Below, one piece after another: positions 1-9,528 of a stretch of DNA of 64,000 nucleotides (its first letter is position 1; each line of letters begins with the position of its first letter). The stretch is from Prevotella aurantiaca JCM 15754 (GTDB taxonomy: Bacteria > Bacteroidota > Bacteroidia > Bacteroidales > Bacteroidaceae). The position numbers and the translations under genes were made by a program. The notes below the pieces were generated by a model. It had not been told where the DNA came from. It saw only the letters and a program-made list of their open reading frames with translations, and searched no databases. The DNA lies in the NCBI RefSeq assembly GCF_000614025.1, contig NZ_BAKF01000002.1:79061-143060 (forward strand). Reading direction: 5' to 3'.

Positions 1-521
1 TAGACAGCAATGAATGGCTTTGGAACACGGGAATGTACTTAGGAAACGTAAAGTTTCTAAAGGAAAGTCTGCAGCAAAGTCTTTCTGTTGCACAGATAGA
101 CTTCGATGCTTCGTTGCAAGATTTCGATATGGAAGACGAGGAAAAGTTCGCTCAACAGCTCTTTCCTGCGTTCCCAAATATGTCAATAGACTATGGTGTG
201 CTGGAGAAATCTAAGGATGTACATGTGCTGAAATGTGACTTTGGTTGGGTGGATTTGGGCACATGGCATGGTATGTACGAGTCTAAAAGTCGTGGAAAAG
301 ACGACAATGTAGTGGCAAGCGGCGATATTTTGTTCGATGAATCGAGCAATAATATCGTTAAACTTCCCGACGGAAAGTTTGCTGTTCTTAACGGACTTGA
401 TGGATTTATTGTAGCTGAAAGAGACAATGTGCTACTCATTTGTAAGAAAGAAAATTCTTCGGCTTTGATAAGAAAATATGTAAACGAAGCACAACTGAAG
501 AAGGGCGAAGAATTTATTTAG
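1..521 (+). CDS. mannose-1-phosphate guanylyltransferase, C-terminal part (gene runs off the window)
   Basis: The frame is open from base 3, reading DSNEWLWNTGMYLG, with no start in the window, so the gene begins upstream. The family makes GDP-mannose from mannose-1-phosphate and GTP for surface polysaccharide. Visible signs are the WNTGMY segment, which matches the W-N-S/T-G-M-F block of nucleotidyl-transferase enzymes, the FGWVDLGTW block typical of ManC/CpsB near the end of the catalytic domain, and a short C-terminal tail containing FIVAERDNVLLI. About 172 residues are present; the family is usually 350 or more. A strong hairpin follows about 100 bases downstream. The family call is firm, the exact sugar specificity less so. 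Confidence 0.85.
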   Translation, partial: DSNEWLWNTGMYLGNVKFLKESLQQSLSVAQIDFDASLQDFDMEDEEKFAQQLFPAFPNMSIDYGVLEKSKDVHVLKCDFGWVDLGTWHGMYESKSRGKDDNVVASGDILFDESSNNIVKLPDGKFAVLNGLDGFIVAERDNVLLICKKENSSALIRKYVNEAQLKKGEEFI

Positions 522-621
522 TTCGAAACGAGCGTTAAAAGAATCTAAGCTCAACTATAATATCGTAAACAAAACGATGCGAATAAACGTTTCTGTCTAT
601 TCAATTGGGATAAAAGCTTTT

Positions 622-668
622 ATAATAACATCGGGAATGTGCCATTAACACATTCCCGATGTTATTAT
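622..668. terminator. bidirectional hairpin terminator
   Basis: A perfect 20-bp inverted repeat (ATAATAACATCGGGAATGTG and its complement) with a 7-base loop lies between the guanylyltransferase gene and the convergent membrane-protein gene. The AT ends give U-rich tails in both directions. Confidence 0.85.
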
Positions 669-688
669 ATTTACCTTAGATTAACCTT

Positions 689-1336
689 TTATTCCCATTC
701 ATGTATTTCCTTCAGACTATCTGCAACATGCCAACCAAAGAGTCCCTTATGCGTGTAAAGCTGATATTTTTGTCCTATTTCATCATTATAATACAAGAAG
801 GTATAATATTTTACGTATGTTTTGTTTTGAGGAAGATAGAGCAAATATTGTTCAATAGCAGCCGGTTGGTGGTAATATTTCTTTATTTTCTTTTCTGCTA
901 TGATTGCGACTTGACTTTCTGACTGACTCGAGCCAAAATAAGAATTAGAGAAAAATACAAGAAAGAAAATTATGCCAGCACTAAATAATATGCCGAACCA
1001 AGCTTCAAAAGCAAATTGTAAAAAGTAACCAAACTTATTTGTGCTGTTTCTATATTTCTTTATTATTGCAATAATGCAACAACTTGTGCAAATCGCAAGA
1101 ACTCCAACCCCTATTAAGTACCAAGAAAGTGGAAAATAGAATGGAAATATAGTGTTTGCGTAATAGACATAGCCTTGATAACAAATAAAAAGCAGTGCAT
1201 AGAAGATAGCTATAAAAAGTAGAATTGCTCCTATCACAGCTGTCTTAGAATTCCATTTTGATTTTTTGAACAGCTTCCGACTATGCTCATTATCTTTCAA
1301 CCAGTCTATCCAATTATCATCTTTTATCTCTCTCAT
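689..1336 (-). CDS. membrane protein, paralogue of the gene at 2601-3221
   Basis: Unrecognised protein of about 215 residues. I place the start at the internal Met of MREIKDDNW because this aligns with the start of the paralogue (MKEKKDGNW); an in-frame start 36 bases upstream (1372) is possible. An N-terminal soluble segment with NWIDWLKDNEHSR is followed by three hydrophobic segments and a polar C-terminal domain rich in Tyr and Lys ending in a GLFGWHV block. The paralogue has GFFGLEV at the same place. Function unknown. It lies just downstream of greA-HIT on the same strand. Confidence 0.6.
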   Translation of the reverse strand: MREIKDDNWIDWLKDNEHSRKLFKKSKWNSKTAVIGAILLFIAIFYALLFICYQGYVYYANTIFPFYFPLSWYLIGVGVLAICTSCCIIAIIKKYRNSTNKFGYFLQFAFEAWFGILFSAGIIFFLVFFSNSYFGSSQSESQVAIIAEKKIKKYYHQPAAIEQYLLYLPQNKTYVKYYTFLYYNDEIGQKYQLYTHKGLFGWHVADSLKEIHEWE

Positions 1337-1420
1337 AAGCTTCCTTATACCAACAAACGAGGATATACACATTGTATATATACTCGTTTGCTTGTTTATT
1401 CTACTTCTTGTAAATTTGGT

Positions 1421-1819
1421 TTAGTCTATCTCTTGAAAAGCTTTAAAGATTTTAGCAGCAATCTCTGTTTGCTCTTCTACCGACAGTTCAATATGTTTAT
1501 GGAAGTCTACATCGCCTTCCTTATTGATTGGCAACAAATGAATATGTGCATGGTCTACTTCGAGGCCTAACACGATTTGCGCAACTTTCTTACAAGGGAA
1601 AGCAATCTTGATGGCACGGGCAACTTTCTTCGCAAAGAGCTGGAACGCTGCCAAATCTTCGTCTTCCATATCAAAAATGTAGTCAATTTCCTTACGAGGA
1701 ATTACTAACGTATGTGCTTTTCCAACTGGATTTATATCGAGGAAAGCATAAAACTTATCGTTTTCTGCGCACTTATAGCTTGGTATTTCGCCAGCTGCAA
1801 TCTTTGAGAATATTGTCAT
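1421..1819 (-). CDS. HIT family protein (histidine triad hydrolase)
   Basis: A 132-residue protein with the family start (IFSKIAAGEIPSYKCAEN), the central FLDINPVGKAHTLVIPR block and the histidine triad in DHAHIHLLPI near residue 95. HIT proteins are small cytoplasmic nucleotide-binding hydrolases or transferases of the HINT/Fhit type; the natural substrate is not evident. The first residue of the canonical H-x-H-x-H triad is present as DHAHIH. The gene starts 23 bp after greA ends on the same strand, so the two are probably cotranscribed from the greA promoter. Confidence 0.9.
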   Translation of the reverse strand: MTIFSKIAAGEIPSYKCAENDKFYAFLDINPVGKAHTLVIPRKEIDYIFDMEDEDLAAFQLFAKKVARAIKIAFPCKKVAQIVLGLEVDHAHIHLLPINKEGDVDFHKHIELSVEEQTEIAAKIFKAFQEID

Positions 1820-1842
1820 AGCCGTTTTTTTAGTTTTAAACC

Positions 1843-2313
1843 TTAAAGATTGATAGAGATTTTATCTACTCTCAACTTTATTTTACCACGTGGAATTTCT
1901 ATTTCTACCTCGTCGCCTACTTTCTTATTGAGCAATCCTTGCGCAATAGGAGTCTTAATAGAAATCTTTCCTTGCTTCAGGTTTGCTTCCGATTCACTAA
2001 CGATGGTATATTCCATTTTTGAGTTATTACTCAAATTAGTCATTTGTACAGTAGACATAATTTGAACAGCTTCGTTGCTCAAACGCGATGTATCCACAAT
2101 TTTTGCCTGTGCTATGGTCATCTTCATCTCGGTAATCTTAGCTTCGAGATGTGCCTGTGCTTCTTTTGCTGCATCGTACTCTGAATTTTCGCTTAGATCG
2201 CCCTTATCGGCTGCTTCTGCAATTGCTGCCGATGCCTTTGGACGTTCTACTGCTTCTAAACGTTGCAGTTCAGCCACGAGTTTATCGTAGCCATCTTGTG
2301 ACATGTAAGACAT
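1843..2313 (-). CDS. greA: transcription elongation factor GreA
   Basis: A 156-residue protein of normal GreA length. The N-terminal coiled coil contains the conserved GDLSENSEYDAAKEAQ segment (about residues 38-53), whose acidic residues enter the RNA polymerase secondary channel and stimulate cleavage of backtracked RNA. The C-terminal FKBP-like domain ends in GDEVEIEIPRGK. It starts MSYMSQDGYDKL; Met4 is an alternative start. A textbook Bacteroidota promoter lies 120 bp upstream, and the HIT gene follows closely. Confidence 0.95.
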   Translation of the reverse strand: MSYMSQDGYDKLVAELQRLEAVERPKASAAIAEAADKGDLSENSEYDAAKEAQAHLEAKITEMKMTIAQAKIVDTSRLSNEAVQIMSTVQMTNLSNNSKMEYTIVSESEANLKQGKISIKTPIAQGLLNKKVGDEVEIEIPRGKIKLRVDKISINL

Positions 2314-2432
2314 AATCTTTATTTTTTTTTGTTTATACGCTTTTCAATATGAATATAAAAAAGACAGAATCCCAACATAGTCTCTATGCTAGAATTCTAT
2401 AACCGCTTAATTATTATTTCATTAATCTTTTG

Positions 2433-2463
2433 CAAAGATAGCCCTAATTTCCGACATTTCAAA
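2433..2463 (-). promoter_or_regulatory. greA promoter
   Basis: On the minus strand a TTTG (2463-2460), a 19-base spacer and TATCTTTG (2440-2433) match the Bacteroidota sigma-ABfr consensus exactly. The 5' leader to greA would be about 115 bases. Confidence 0.75.
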
Positions 2464-2600
2464 ACAAAGGAGGTTAAAAAATATTAGTACTAAGAAACGA
2501 AAGTTTATACTATATGCTTCTTTTTTCTTATTTCTATACACTTTTTTTAACCATTTGTTAGCTTTTAGTGCTTTCTTGAACGTGGGATGATAATAAGAAA

Positions 2601-3221
2601 TTACTTACGTATATTCTTTTGCAGAACCTCGTCAAGCACTTCTAACCCAAAGAAACCTTCATAAATGGTAACCAAGCAATATGATTTTGTTTCGTCTTTC
2701 TTCCATTCTACATCCCAATACTTGGCACAGTTGCTTGATGAAATAGGTGTCAAGACATAGCCAAATGCTAACGGAGAAGTAATAGGATTATCTATTTCTG
2801 TTACTGAAGCAAGTTCTTTTCTTGTTATCTTTTTGCCTAAATTAGAATTGAGTAAAAAGAAAAACAGAAAGCAAAACCATAAAACAAAAGGTGTACATAC
2901 CTTTATTAAACATCCTGTATTTTCTCTTTTTGCCTCAGACATTAACTTGTTTACACATACATATACAATTGCTGAACCTGTAAATAAAAATAATCCCAAA
3001 CCAAGCAGACGGTCGCCAAAAGGAAACATTGTACGTTCATAGCATTCGTAACCTGGAAACATGAGACAAATCATTACAAAGAGTGTAGCTACTGAAGCTA
3101 TTAATTTTATTTGAAATTTTCTCCTTTCAGACTTAGGTTCTTCATAAGGATGTTCTTCATCTAAACGATGTTTATCATCTATCAACCAGTCTGTCCAATT
3201 ACCGTCTTTTTTCTCTTTCAT
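2601..3221 (-). CDS. membrane protein, paralogue of the gene at 689-1336
   Basis: Unrecognised 206-residue protein. It opens MKEKKDGNWTDWLIDDKHRLDEE, very close to the start of the 689-1336 product, then has three hydrophobic stretches (about residues 40-55, 70-90, 107-125) and a polar C-terminal domain with CLVTIYEGFFGLEVLDEVL. The paralogue pair brackets greA-HIT on the same strand. Upstream (3468-3503) is a promoter-like block shared with the presumed immunity gene at 60962. That suggests, without proving, a role in interbacterial immunity or envelope defence. Confidence 0.6.
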   Translation of the reverse strand: MKEKKDGNWTDWLIDDKHRLDEEHPYEEPKSERRKFQIKLIASVATLFVMICLMFPGYECYERTMFPFGDRLLGLGLFLFTGSAIVYVCVNKLMSEAKRENTGCLIKVCTPFVLWFCFLFFFLLNSNLGKKITRKELASVTEIDNPITSPLAFGYVLTPISSSNCAKYWDVEWKKDETKSYCLVTIYEGFFGLEVLDEVLQKNIRK

Positions 3222-3467
3222 TTGTTATCTAAACTCTATTCTTTATAGAATAATATTTTCTTAACTATTAAGTTCTACAACATTCTTCAGTTATCATCGA
3301 TAAAAATAATCGCCATAAAGAGAAGATGAACGAACCTATATATAGCGAAACTTCTTTTTCAGGGTTGTAAACATACATTGTACAAAACATATATTATAAC
3401 ACACTGAAATAGATAATTTCTATATTTTTAAGCTCTTCTATTCTATTTATTAGAAATATAAAATGAG

Positions 3468-3503
3468 CAACTGCAAATGTAGTTATTTACTTTGATATTT
3501 CAT
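3468..3503 (-). promoter_or_regulatory. promoter-like repeat shared with 61659-61694
   Basis: A 36-base block that matches 61659-61694 with two mismatches. Read on the minus strand it contains TACATTTG (TAnnTTTG, 3481-3474) followed by CAGTTG, so it looks like the -7 region and start of the leader for the gene at 2601-3221. The remainder of 3222-3990 holds no convincing gene; it contains this block, an AT-rich repeat and the secDF terminator. Confidence 0.45.
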
Positions 3504-3715
3504 CAATTTATTATTGCAAATGCTATTATCGAATTTTATTTTTTTCTTAGAGTATATAGAACGCTTTTTCAGTCATCTTTACACCCTATTTCCTATTTCA
3601 ACGATGATAATGAAATGATATTAGTTGCTTTATTTTTTCGTTTTAAACAGCTCTATCATGCAGTATCAATACACTTGGTTCAAATGTCTGATCAAGAAAA
3701 ATAAGTAGTTTAAGA

Positions 3716-3810
3716 AAATATAATTATAAAAGAAAAATTTATAATTAAAAATCCGACGAGTTTTTATTATAAAATAAAAAATTATAATTAAAAAATTGTT
3801 GGAGTATAAT
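3716..3810. repeat. AT-rich double-hairpin repeat, copy 1
   Basis: Two AT-rich inverted repeats (arms built on AATTATAAA and TTATAATTAAAAA) are separated by the GC-bearing linker TCCGACGAG and followed by TTGTTGG. The same layout, with linker TCACTGAG and trailing TTGTTG, recurs at 30810-30900. It looks like a dispersed intergenic element or a terminator-like structure. Confidence 0.45.
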
Positions 3811-3926
3811 TATAATTTTCTAATCAATAAAATCCAGTCGTTAGAAATGGTTTATTGCTATTAAAATAAAATGGATTTCTTCCATTATTTCTATCAAGAA
3901 ACAAGCTATATGATAGAAATGAAAGT

Positions 3927-3968
3927 ATAAAAAAAGTGACAGATACTTTTATAAAGCATCTGCCACTT
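3927..3968 (-). terminator. secDF terminator
   Basis: On the minus strand a 13-bp stem (3968-3956 with 3946-3934, two G-U pairs) is followed by seven or more U residues. The G-U pairs form only in the minus-strand RNA, so the terminator is directional and serves secDF. Confidence 0.7.
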
Positions 3969-3990
3969 CTATTTTTATATGTATCTGCGT

Positions 3991-6900
3991 TTATTCTTCC
4001 GCAGGAGCGTTCTTCAAACGATTTTCAAGCTTCTTACCCAATACTAAGTAAGCTACTGGAGAAGCAATGAAGATTGAAGACAATGTACCGAAGAATACAC
4101 CGAGAATCATTGCGAATGCAAAGCTACGAATACTGTCGCCACCAAGAATAAAGATTGAAAGCAACACGATTAACGTAGAGAACGATGTATTGATAGTACG
4201 TGTCAATGTTTGATTGATAGAATCGTTGAACAAGGTTTGGTAATCCATCTTCGGATGTAGTTGCATGTTTTCACGAATACGGTCGAACACAACCACTTTA
4301 TCGTTAATAGAGTAACCAATCACTGTCAAAATAGCACCGATAAATGTCTGGTCGATTTCGAGAGAGAAACCTATCCAACCGTAGCAGACAGAGTAGAAAC
4401 CTATCACTACTAATGTATCAAGTGCCAACGCAACTACAGAACCTACAGAGAAACCAAGGTTGCGGAAGCGTACCAAGATATAAATGAAGATAAATACCAA
4501 CGCTAAAGCAACACTTAGAATAGCTCCATGTGTGATATCTTTCGCTACTGAAGGACCTACTTTCGAAGAACTGATAATAGAACCACCCTCACGAATATCT
4601 GGATTCTTAAAGCTATCTACATTTGCCTGACTTACGAAACCACCCTTTTTCAATGCATTGTAGAGCACTGTTTCTGCATGATCATCTTCAGCAGGATCGT
4701 TAGAATCGATGTTATAGTTGGTAGAAACACGAACAGTGTTACCTTCTGTACCCAATGCAATTACAGTTGTTGTTGCTGGTTTACCTGCATTTTCGCCAAT
4801 TGTATTTACAAATGCATTGCTCAAAATCTTACGAACGTCCTCAACATGGACTTTCTTGTTCAGGGTGATAACGTAGTTGCGACCACCAGTAAAGTCGATA
4901 CTCTTGCTCAAACCTCTTACGAAGAAGATGCTAACGAGGAAGAGCACAGCAACAATCGCTGAAAGCGTGAACGTTGTCTTGTAAAGACTCATGAACTTAA
5001 TGCTTGTATTTTGCATCAAATTCTTGCTGATTGAAGTATAGAACTTCTGGTGCAACCACTTGTCTTTCTTCAAACGATTCTCGTAAACAAGACGTGTTAG
5101 GAACACAGCTGTGAAGAATGAGCAAACAATACCAATAATCCAAGTTGTAGCGAAACCACGAATAGGACCTGTACCCGTTACAAGAAGAATTATACCAGTA
5201 ATGAGTGATGTGAAGTTAGAGTCGAAAATAGCAGAGAATGCATTGCTATAACCAGCTTTTAATGCGTCCTTAATACCTTTTCCAGCTCGCATTTCTTCTT
5301 TAATACGTTCATAGATAAGCACGTTTGCATCGACCGCAGTACCAAGCGTAAGCACGATACCGGCAATACCAGGCATAGTAAGTGCAGATTGGAACGAAGC
5401 TAAAATACCCAGTGTAAAGAACAAGTTGGCAAGCAAAGCGCAGTTAGCCAACATACCAGGAATAAGGTCGTACATTACAACCATGTAAATCATCAAGAGT
5501 ACGAATGCAATTGCAAACGACCAAAGACCTTGTTGAATAGATTGCGCACCAAGTGTAGGACCAACAACTTCTTCTTGTACAATACGTGCAGGAGCAGGCA
5601 TACGACCAGACTTCAAAGTATTAGCCAAGTCTTTTGTATCTTCGATGGTGAACGAAGAACCAGAAATAGAAGAACTACCACCAGTTATTTCTGAATTGAT
5701 GCGTGGTGCTGTATAAACAAGTCCGTCAAGCACAATTGCAACAGCCTTTCCAAGATTAGCTTTTGTAATAGCTGCCCATTGACGAGCACCATCAGAATTC
5801 ATTGTCATGCTAACTTCAGGACGTCCATATTGGTCGAAGTTATCTTTAGCATCAATAATTACATCACCTTCTAATGGAGCGCGACCATCAGAAGTAGTAA
5901 CCTTTAAAGCGTGAAGTTCAAATATATTCTTTTGCTGTAAGTGATCAGCAGGTTTTGCACTCCAACGAAGGCGCAAATCACTTGGCAATACTTGTTGTGC
6001 CAATTGACTATAAATAATCTTATTAACAGCAGCTGTATCGCGAACACTTGCATAACCTACAATACTTAATGCATCGCCAGGTGTAAGCTGTAAAATAGAA
6101 AGTAAAGGATGTTCCTTTCTTGCAGCAGTTAACTGTGCATCGTTACCATTCTTTTCGCCAAGCTTATTGCCCTTCAACGAAAGTTTCGCTGCAGGTTGTT
6201 TCTCTACAGTCTGCTTTTCATCAGCAGCATTTGCAGTACTATCTTTTTTAGCCTCAACCTTTGTTTCACCATTTGCCCAACGTTGATCAAGTTGAGATAA
6301 ATATGGAGCAATTTCTTGATTGTTATATGTTTCCCAGAATTCAAGGTTAGCTGAACCTTGCAACAACTTACGCATACGCTCTGGTTCACGAATACCAGGC
6401 ATTTCAACCATAAGGCGTCCTTCTTGTCCTTCCAACTTTTGAATATTTGGTTGAACCACACCAAATTGGTCGATACGATTGCGAACTACGTTGTAAGAGT
6501 TGTCAATAGAAGCAGTAACTTCTTCACGAAGAGCTTTTTCTACATCTTTGTCCGAACTCTGTGTACTAACTTTTCCCTTCAATTGTTGTGTTGCAAAGAT
6601 TTCTGCAAGCTTTCTACCAGGTGCATTTTTGTGGAACGCATCAATGAAAAGAGTAATGAAATCGTTTTGACTCGTCGCTTCCTGCTCTTTAGCTTCTTTC
6701 ATTGACTTGACGTAAGCAGCATCGGTTTTGTGGTCTGCAAGTACATCAACGACATCAGGAACTGAAATTTCGAGGATAACATTCATACCACCCTTTAGGT
6801 CAAGACCTAAACCAATCTGTGTCTCCAGACACTTTTGATAAGAATAAATGCCCAAATACTTCACAGAATCTTTATAATCCTGTTGTGCAATTGGGTCTTT

Positions 6901-7014
6901 AATCTTCGCAGCTTGTCCATCATAGTAGCTTGTTGCCACTGAGAAAGACAAGTAGAAAATGCTTGCGAGCGTCAGCAAGACGGCAACACAAATTACTAAT
7001 CCTTTGTTTTGCAT
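3991..7014 (-). CDS. secDF: protein translocase subunit SecDF (fused)
   Basis: At 1007 residues this is the SecD-SecF fusion usual in Bacteroidales. It works in the inner membrane with SecYEG and uses the proton gradient to pull exported proteins outward. Order: one N-terminal membrane segment; a long periplasmic P1 region with VRNRIDQFGVVQPNIQ near residue 190; a low-complexity Lys/Ala insert around 255-290; a second SecD block with VSMTMNSDGARQW; five membrane segments with GTAVDANVLIYERIKEE; a short linker; then the SecF half from about residue 665 with SKSIDFTGGRNYVI and IGYSINDKVVVFDRIREN. Monocistronic, with TATCTTTG 50 bases upstream and its own terminator. Confidence 0.97.
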   Translation of the reverse strand: MQNKGLVICVAVLLTLASIFYLSFSVATSYYDGQAAKIKDPIAQQDYKDSVKYLGIYSYQKCLETQIGLGLDLKGGMNVILEISVPDVVDVLADHKTDAAYVKSMKEAKEQEATSQNDFITLFIDAFHKNAPGRKLAEIFATQQLKGKVSTQSSDKDVEKALREEVTASIDNSYNVVRNRIDQFGVVQPNIQKLEGQEGRLMVEMPGIREPERMRKLLQGSANLEFWETYNNQEIAPYLSQLDQRWANGETKVEAKKDSTANAADEKQTVEKQPAAKLSLKGNKLGEKNGNDAQLTAARKEHPLLSILQLTPGDALSIVGYASVRDTAAVNKIIYSQLAQQVLPSDLRLRWSAKPADHLQQKNIFELHALKVTTSDGRAPLEGDVIIDAKDNFDQYGRPEVSMTMNSDGARQWAAITKANLGKAVAIVLDGLVYTAPRINSEITGGSSSISGSSFTIEDTKDLANTLKSGRMPAPARIVQEEVVGPTLGAQSIQQGLWSFAIAFVLLMIYMVVMYDLIPGMLANCALLANLFFTLGILASFQSALTMPGIAGIVLTLGTAVDANVLIYERIKEEMRAGKGIKDALKAGYSNAFSAIFDSNFTSLITGIILLVTGTGPIRGFATTWIIGIVCSFFTAVFLTRLVYENRLKKDKWLHQKFYTSISKNLMQNTSIKFMSLYKTTFTLSAIVAVLFLVSIFFVRGLSKSIDFTGGRNYVITLNKKVHVEDVRKILSNAFVNTIGENAGKPATTTVIALGTEGNTVRVSTNYNIDSNDPAEDDHAETVLYNALKKGGFVSQANVDSFKNPDIREGGSIISSSKVGPSVAKDITHGAILSVALALVFIFIYILVRFRNLGFSVGSVVALALDTLVVIGFYSVCYGWIGFSLEIDQTFIGAILTVIGYSINDKVVVFDRIRENMQLHPKMDYQTLFNDSINQTLTRTINTSFSTLIVLLSIFILGGDSIRSFAFAMILGVFFGTLSSIFIASPVAYLVLGKKLENRLKNAPAEE

Positions 7015-7063
7015 TTTATTTATTATTTTTAATTATTTCCTTTTTCAGGGACAGATAGTCGTG

Positions 7064-7071
7064 CAAAGATA
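7064..7071 (-). promoter_or_regulatory. secDF promoter -7 element
   Basis: TATCTTTG on the minus strand about 50 bases before the secDF start. The -33 region is not a clear TTTG. Confidence 0.5.
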
Positions 7072-7120
7072 GTTATTTTTTCACATTTCGGAAAATTTAA
7101 GTGCTTTTATTCGCTTATTT

Positions 7121-8221
7121 TTAATATTTTGGGCGATATTTTAGCCATGCATATATAGGATAATGGTCAGAAGATGATATTTTGTCATCAACTTTCGCAC
7201 CATACGCTTCAAAATCATTCGAGCAGAAGATGTTGTCTATTCTCACATACATTCCACTTCGGTTATATGATATTCCGGGCCCATTTCCACTTTTTATATA
7301 AGCATCGTCCAAACAATTAGCAATGGTTTTGTGGGCGTAACTAATTGGATTGTCGTTGAAATCGCCACATAATATTACAGGAATCTTCTTGTCTAAATAT
7401 TTCTTTACGTATGCAGCAACTGCCTCAACCTGAGGTGCTCGTATTATAGCTGCCTCGCCAAGCTTATCAAGTATACGTTCACTTTCTTTCTTTGTGTTAT
7501 TCCCTCCAAATGGAGAACGCACTATATTCTTATATCCTTGCTTATCCGCTTCGCTCAAATGATTACTTTCGAAATGGTTGTTTACCACCAATACTTCTTG
7601 GTTGTTATAATTAATAATGTACGCGTAACTGATATTTCCTTTCGATTTATACTTTATTCGTTCTTTTTTTATAATAGGATAACGACTCAACAGCATCATG
7701 TGTTGATATCCTTGTTCGGTCATACTTACAAAATCGTGGTATGGGTAAGTTTTTTCGAGTGTTTTATAAATATAGTCGCGTTGTTTGCCGTAGGCATCTG
7801 TTTCTTGCAAACAAACTATATCAGCTTTGCTTTTCACAATATAATCAACAATTGGATTGTGAGCTTCAGATTCAAAATCCCATACAGCAAACATAAAAAC
7901 ATTGTAAGAAAGAACTTTAAGAGACCGCACAGGTGGTTCCTTCTTTATATTAAAAGGTGTGTATTTGCGTATGGGAACATAACAAATAAGTAGTCCTAAC
8001 ACTGGCAACCAAATATTTTTAGGTCGAATTACAATCCACAATACCAAAAATATCAGATTGATTGCCAACACAATGGGGAATCCTAAACCAAAATTTGCCA
8101 ACCATGGATGATCTACTGGGTGCAGACTATCTACGTTGCCGACCAATAACAGCATGATTATTGCTAAAATATTGGCAGCCAAGACTACCTTATAAATTGT
8201 ACTTTTTATTTTAGAAGGCAT
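7121..8221 (-). CDS. endonuclease/exonuclease/phosphatase-family membrane protein
   Basis: A 366-residue protein with three hydrophobic segments at the N terminus (about residues 10-28, 42-64, 68-85) and a C-terminal EEP domain. The domain shows LKVLSYNVF (metal-site Asn), DIVCLQETDAYG (metal-site Glu), NNHFESN, LCGDFNDNP (Asp and Asn of the catalytic site) and the terminal SSDHYPIYAWL (Asp-His). All hallmark residues of a phosphodiesterase or phosphatase are present, so it is probably active outside the membrane or at its face. Substrate unknown. It sits 38 bp after the rhomboid gene on the same strand, a common pairing in Bacteroidales. Confidence 0.85.
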   Translation of the reverse strand: MPSKIKSTIYKVVLAANILAIIMLLLVGNVDSLHPVDHPWLANFGLGFPIVLAINLIFLVLWIVIRPKNIWLPVLGLLICYVPIRKYTPFNIKKEPPVRSLKVLSYNVFMFAVWDFESEAHNPIVDYIVKSKADIVCLQETDAYGKQRDYIYKTLEKTYPYHDFVSMTEQGYQHMMLLSRYPIIKKERIKYKSKGNISYAYIINYNNQEVLVVNNHFESNHLSEADKQGYKNIVRSPFGGNNTKKESERILDKLGEAAIIRAPQVEAVAAYVKKYLDKKIPVILCGDFNDNPISYAHKTIANCLDDAYIKSGNGPGISYNRSGMYVRIDNIFCSNDFEAYGAKVDDKISSSDHYPIYAWLKYRPKY

Positions 8222-8259
8222 ATTCTTATAGTCCCCTTTCCTTTTCTTCAGTATTTGTC

Positions 8260-9219
8260 TTACGACTTACTACTATCGAAAAGTTTCTTCTTTTCCTCTT
8301 TACTCAGGCTGTCGTAGCCACTTTTTCTAATTTTATCAAGTATGCGGTCTACTTCCTCTTGTTCTTTTTTCTTTCGCGCATTGTAGTCCCAGTCGCTTTC
8401 AGGTTGCTGAGTTTGCTGTGTATGGTTGGTATTCCATTGGAAGCCATTGTTGCTATCCCCCTGATTGTTTCCTGTCGAACGATTTGTTCGACTTTCCCAA
8501 TTGTCACGCATGTTATCGAAGAACTGTCGTCCCCTATTCATACCAAAATCGTTGTCTGAAAACGGATATTTACGCCAATAACGTATAAGCAGATAACCAA
8601 AAAGCATACCGCCAAGATGTGCCAAGTGTGCCACTCCATCGTTACTTGTACCCATTGCTGAAAAGAGTTCCATAGCAATAGAACCCATAATAATCCATTT
8701 TGCTTTGAGCGGTATTGGGATAGGAATGATAAACATGCGTTCATTAGGGAACGTAAGTCCAAATGCCAACAAAACTCCGTACACGGCTCCCGAAGCACCA
8801 ACAGTTGTCCAAAGGTTCAAATAGCTATCCATTGTGATTCGTCCCATCTCGGTAGAAACGTATTGGTAGTTACTTAATCCTTCAGCAACATAATTCGCGT
8901 ATTGCGCAAGCTCCTGACAAAGACCTGCACCTATACCCGTTACCATATAAAACAATAGGAATTTCTTCGGTCCCCATACGCTTTCCATTACCATTCCAAA
9001 CATCCAGAGCATGAACATATTCATAAGAATGTGCATGAAACTGCCATGCATGAACATGTAAGTAACGATTTGCCAAAGATGAAAATTATCAGCAAGAAAG
9101 AAGTGTAATCCTAATATATTATTGAGATCAATGCCGCTTTGTGCTAAAATAATGCTGGCAATATAAGCCAATACATTAAGAATGAGCAGATTTTTTGTTA
9201 CTGTTGGTATATTACGCAT
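8260..9219 (-). CDS. rhomboid family intramembrane serine protease
   Basis: A 319-residue protein with six to seven hydrophobic segments over the first 215 residues. The catalytic Ser is Ser143 in GASGAVYG, and the His partner lies in AHLAHLGGMLFGY (His198/His201). The L1-loop equivalent WGPKKF and the HGSFMHILMNMFMLW segment are typical of bacterial rhomboids. The C-terminal 90 residues are cytoplasmic, Asn/Gln-rich (TQQTQQ), then strongly charged with KKKEQEEVDRILDKI. Rhomboids cleave membrane segments of partner proteins; the substrate here is unknown. Probably cotranscribed with the EEP gene. Confidence 0.93.
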   Translation of the reverse strand: MRNIPTVTKNLLILNVLAYIASIILAQSGIDLNNILGLHFFLADNFHLWQIVTYMFMHGSFMHILMNMFMLWMFGMVMESVWGPKKFLLFYMVTGIGAGLCQELAQYANYVAEGLSNYQYVSTEMGRITMDSYLNLWTTVGASGAVYGVLLAFGLTFPNERMFIIPIPIPLKAKWIIMGSIAMELFSAMGTSNDGVAHLAHLGGMLFGYLLIRYWRKYPFSDNDFGMNRGRQFFDNMRDNWESRTNRSTGNNQGDSNNGFQWNTNHTQQTQQPESDWDYNARKKKEQEEVDRILDKIRKSGYDSLSKEEKKKLFDSSKS

Positions 9220-9445
9220 ACTTTTTTTATTTTTGTTTACAGAGATTTGTTCATCTTTTTAAGATTATGATTGGCAAGCTCTTTGCCAACTTTTATATTT
9301 TCGCCAAAGTTATATTACAATTGACAAACTTTTAGTTTTCTCTGCTTTACAGCTGCAAAAGTACTAATTTTTCTGCATTATCAGTAAAAAAAAGGGCATT
9401 GAGGCACTTTTTTTAGGTAAAAGTTTAGATTTCTTTGCTTTTTTG

Positions 9446-9476
9446 TTTGTTTTATAAAACTAAACGAGTATATTTG
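9446..9476 (+). promoter_or_regulatory. HU gene promoter
   Basis: TTTG (9446-9449), a 19-base spacer and TATATTTG (9469-9476): an exact Bacteroidota promoter, giving a leader of about 48 bases before the HU gene. Confidence 0.8.
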
Positions 9477-9528
9477 CAAAAACGTTAGAACATTTTTATA
9501 AAACATATCAAACAATAATTCAAAGATT

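Noticed and set aside
3492..3704. 70-codon frame in the 3.2-4.0 kb gap
   Set aside because: Hydrophobic, AT-driven, begins inside the shared promoter-like block; no support.
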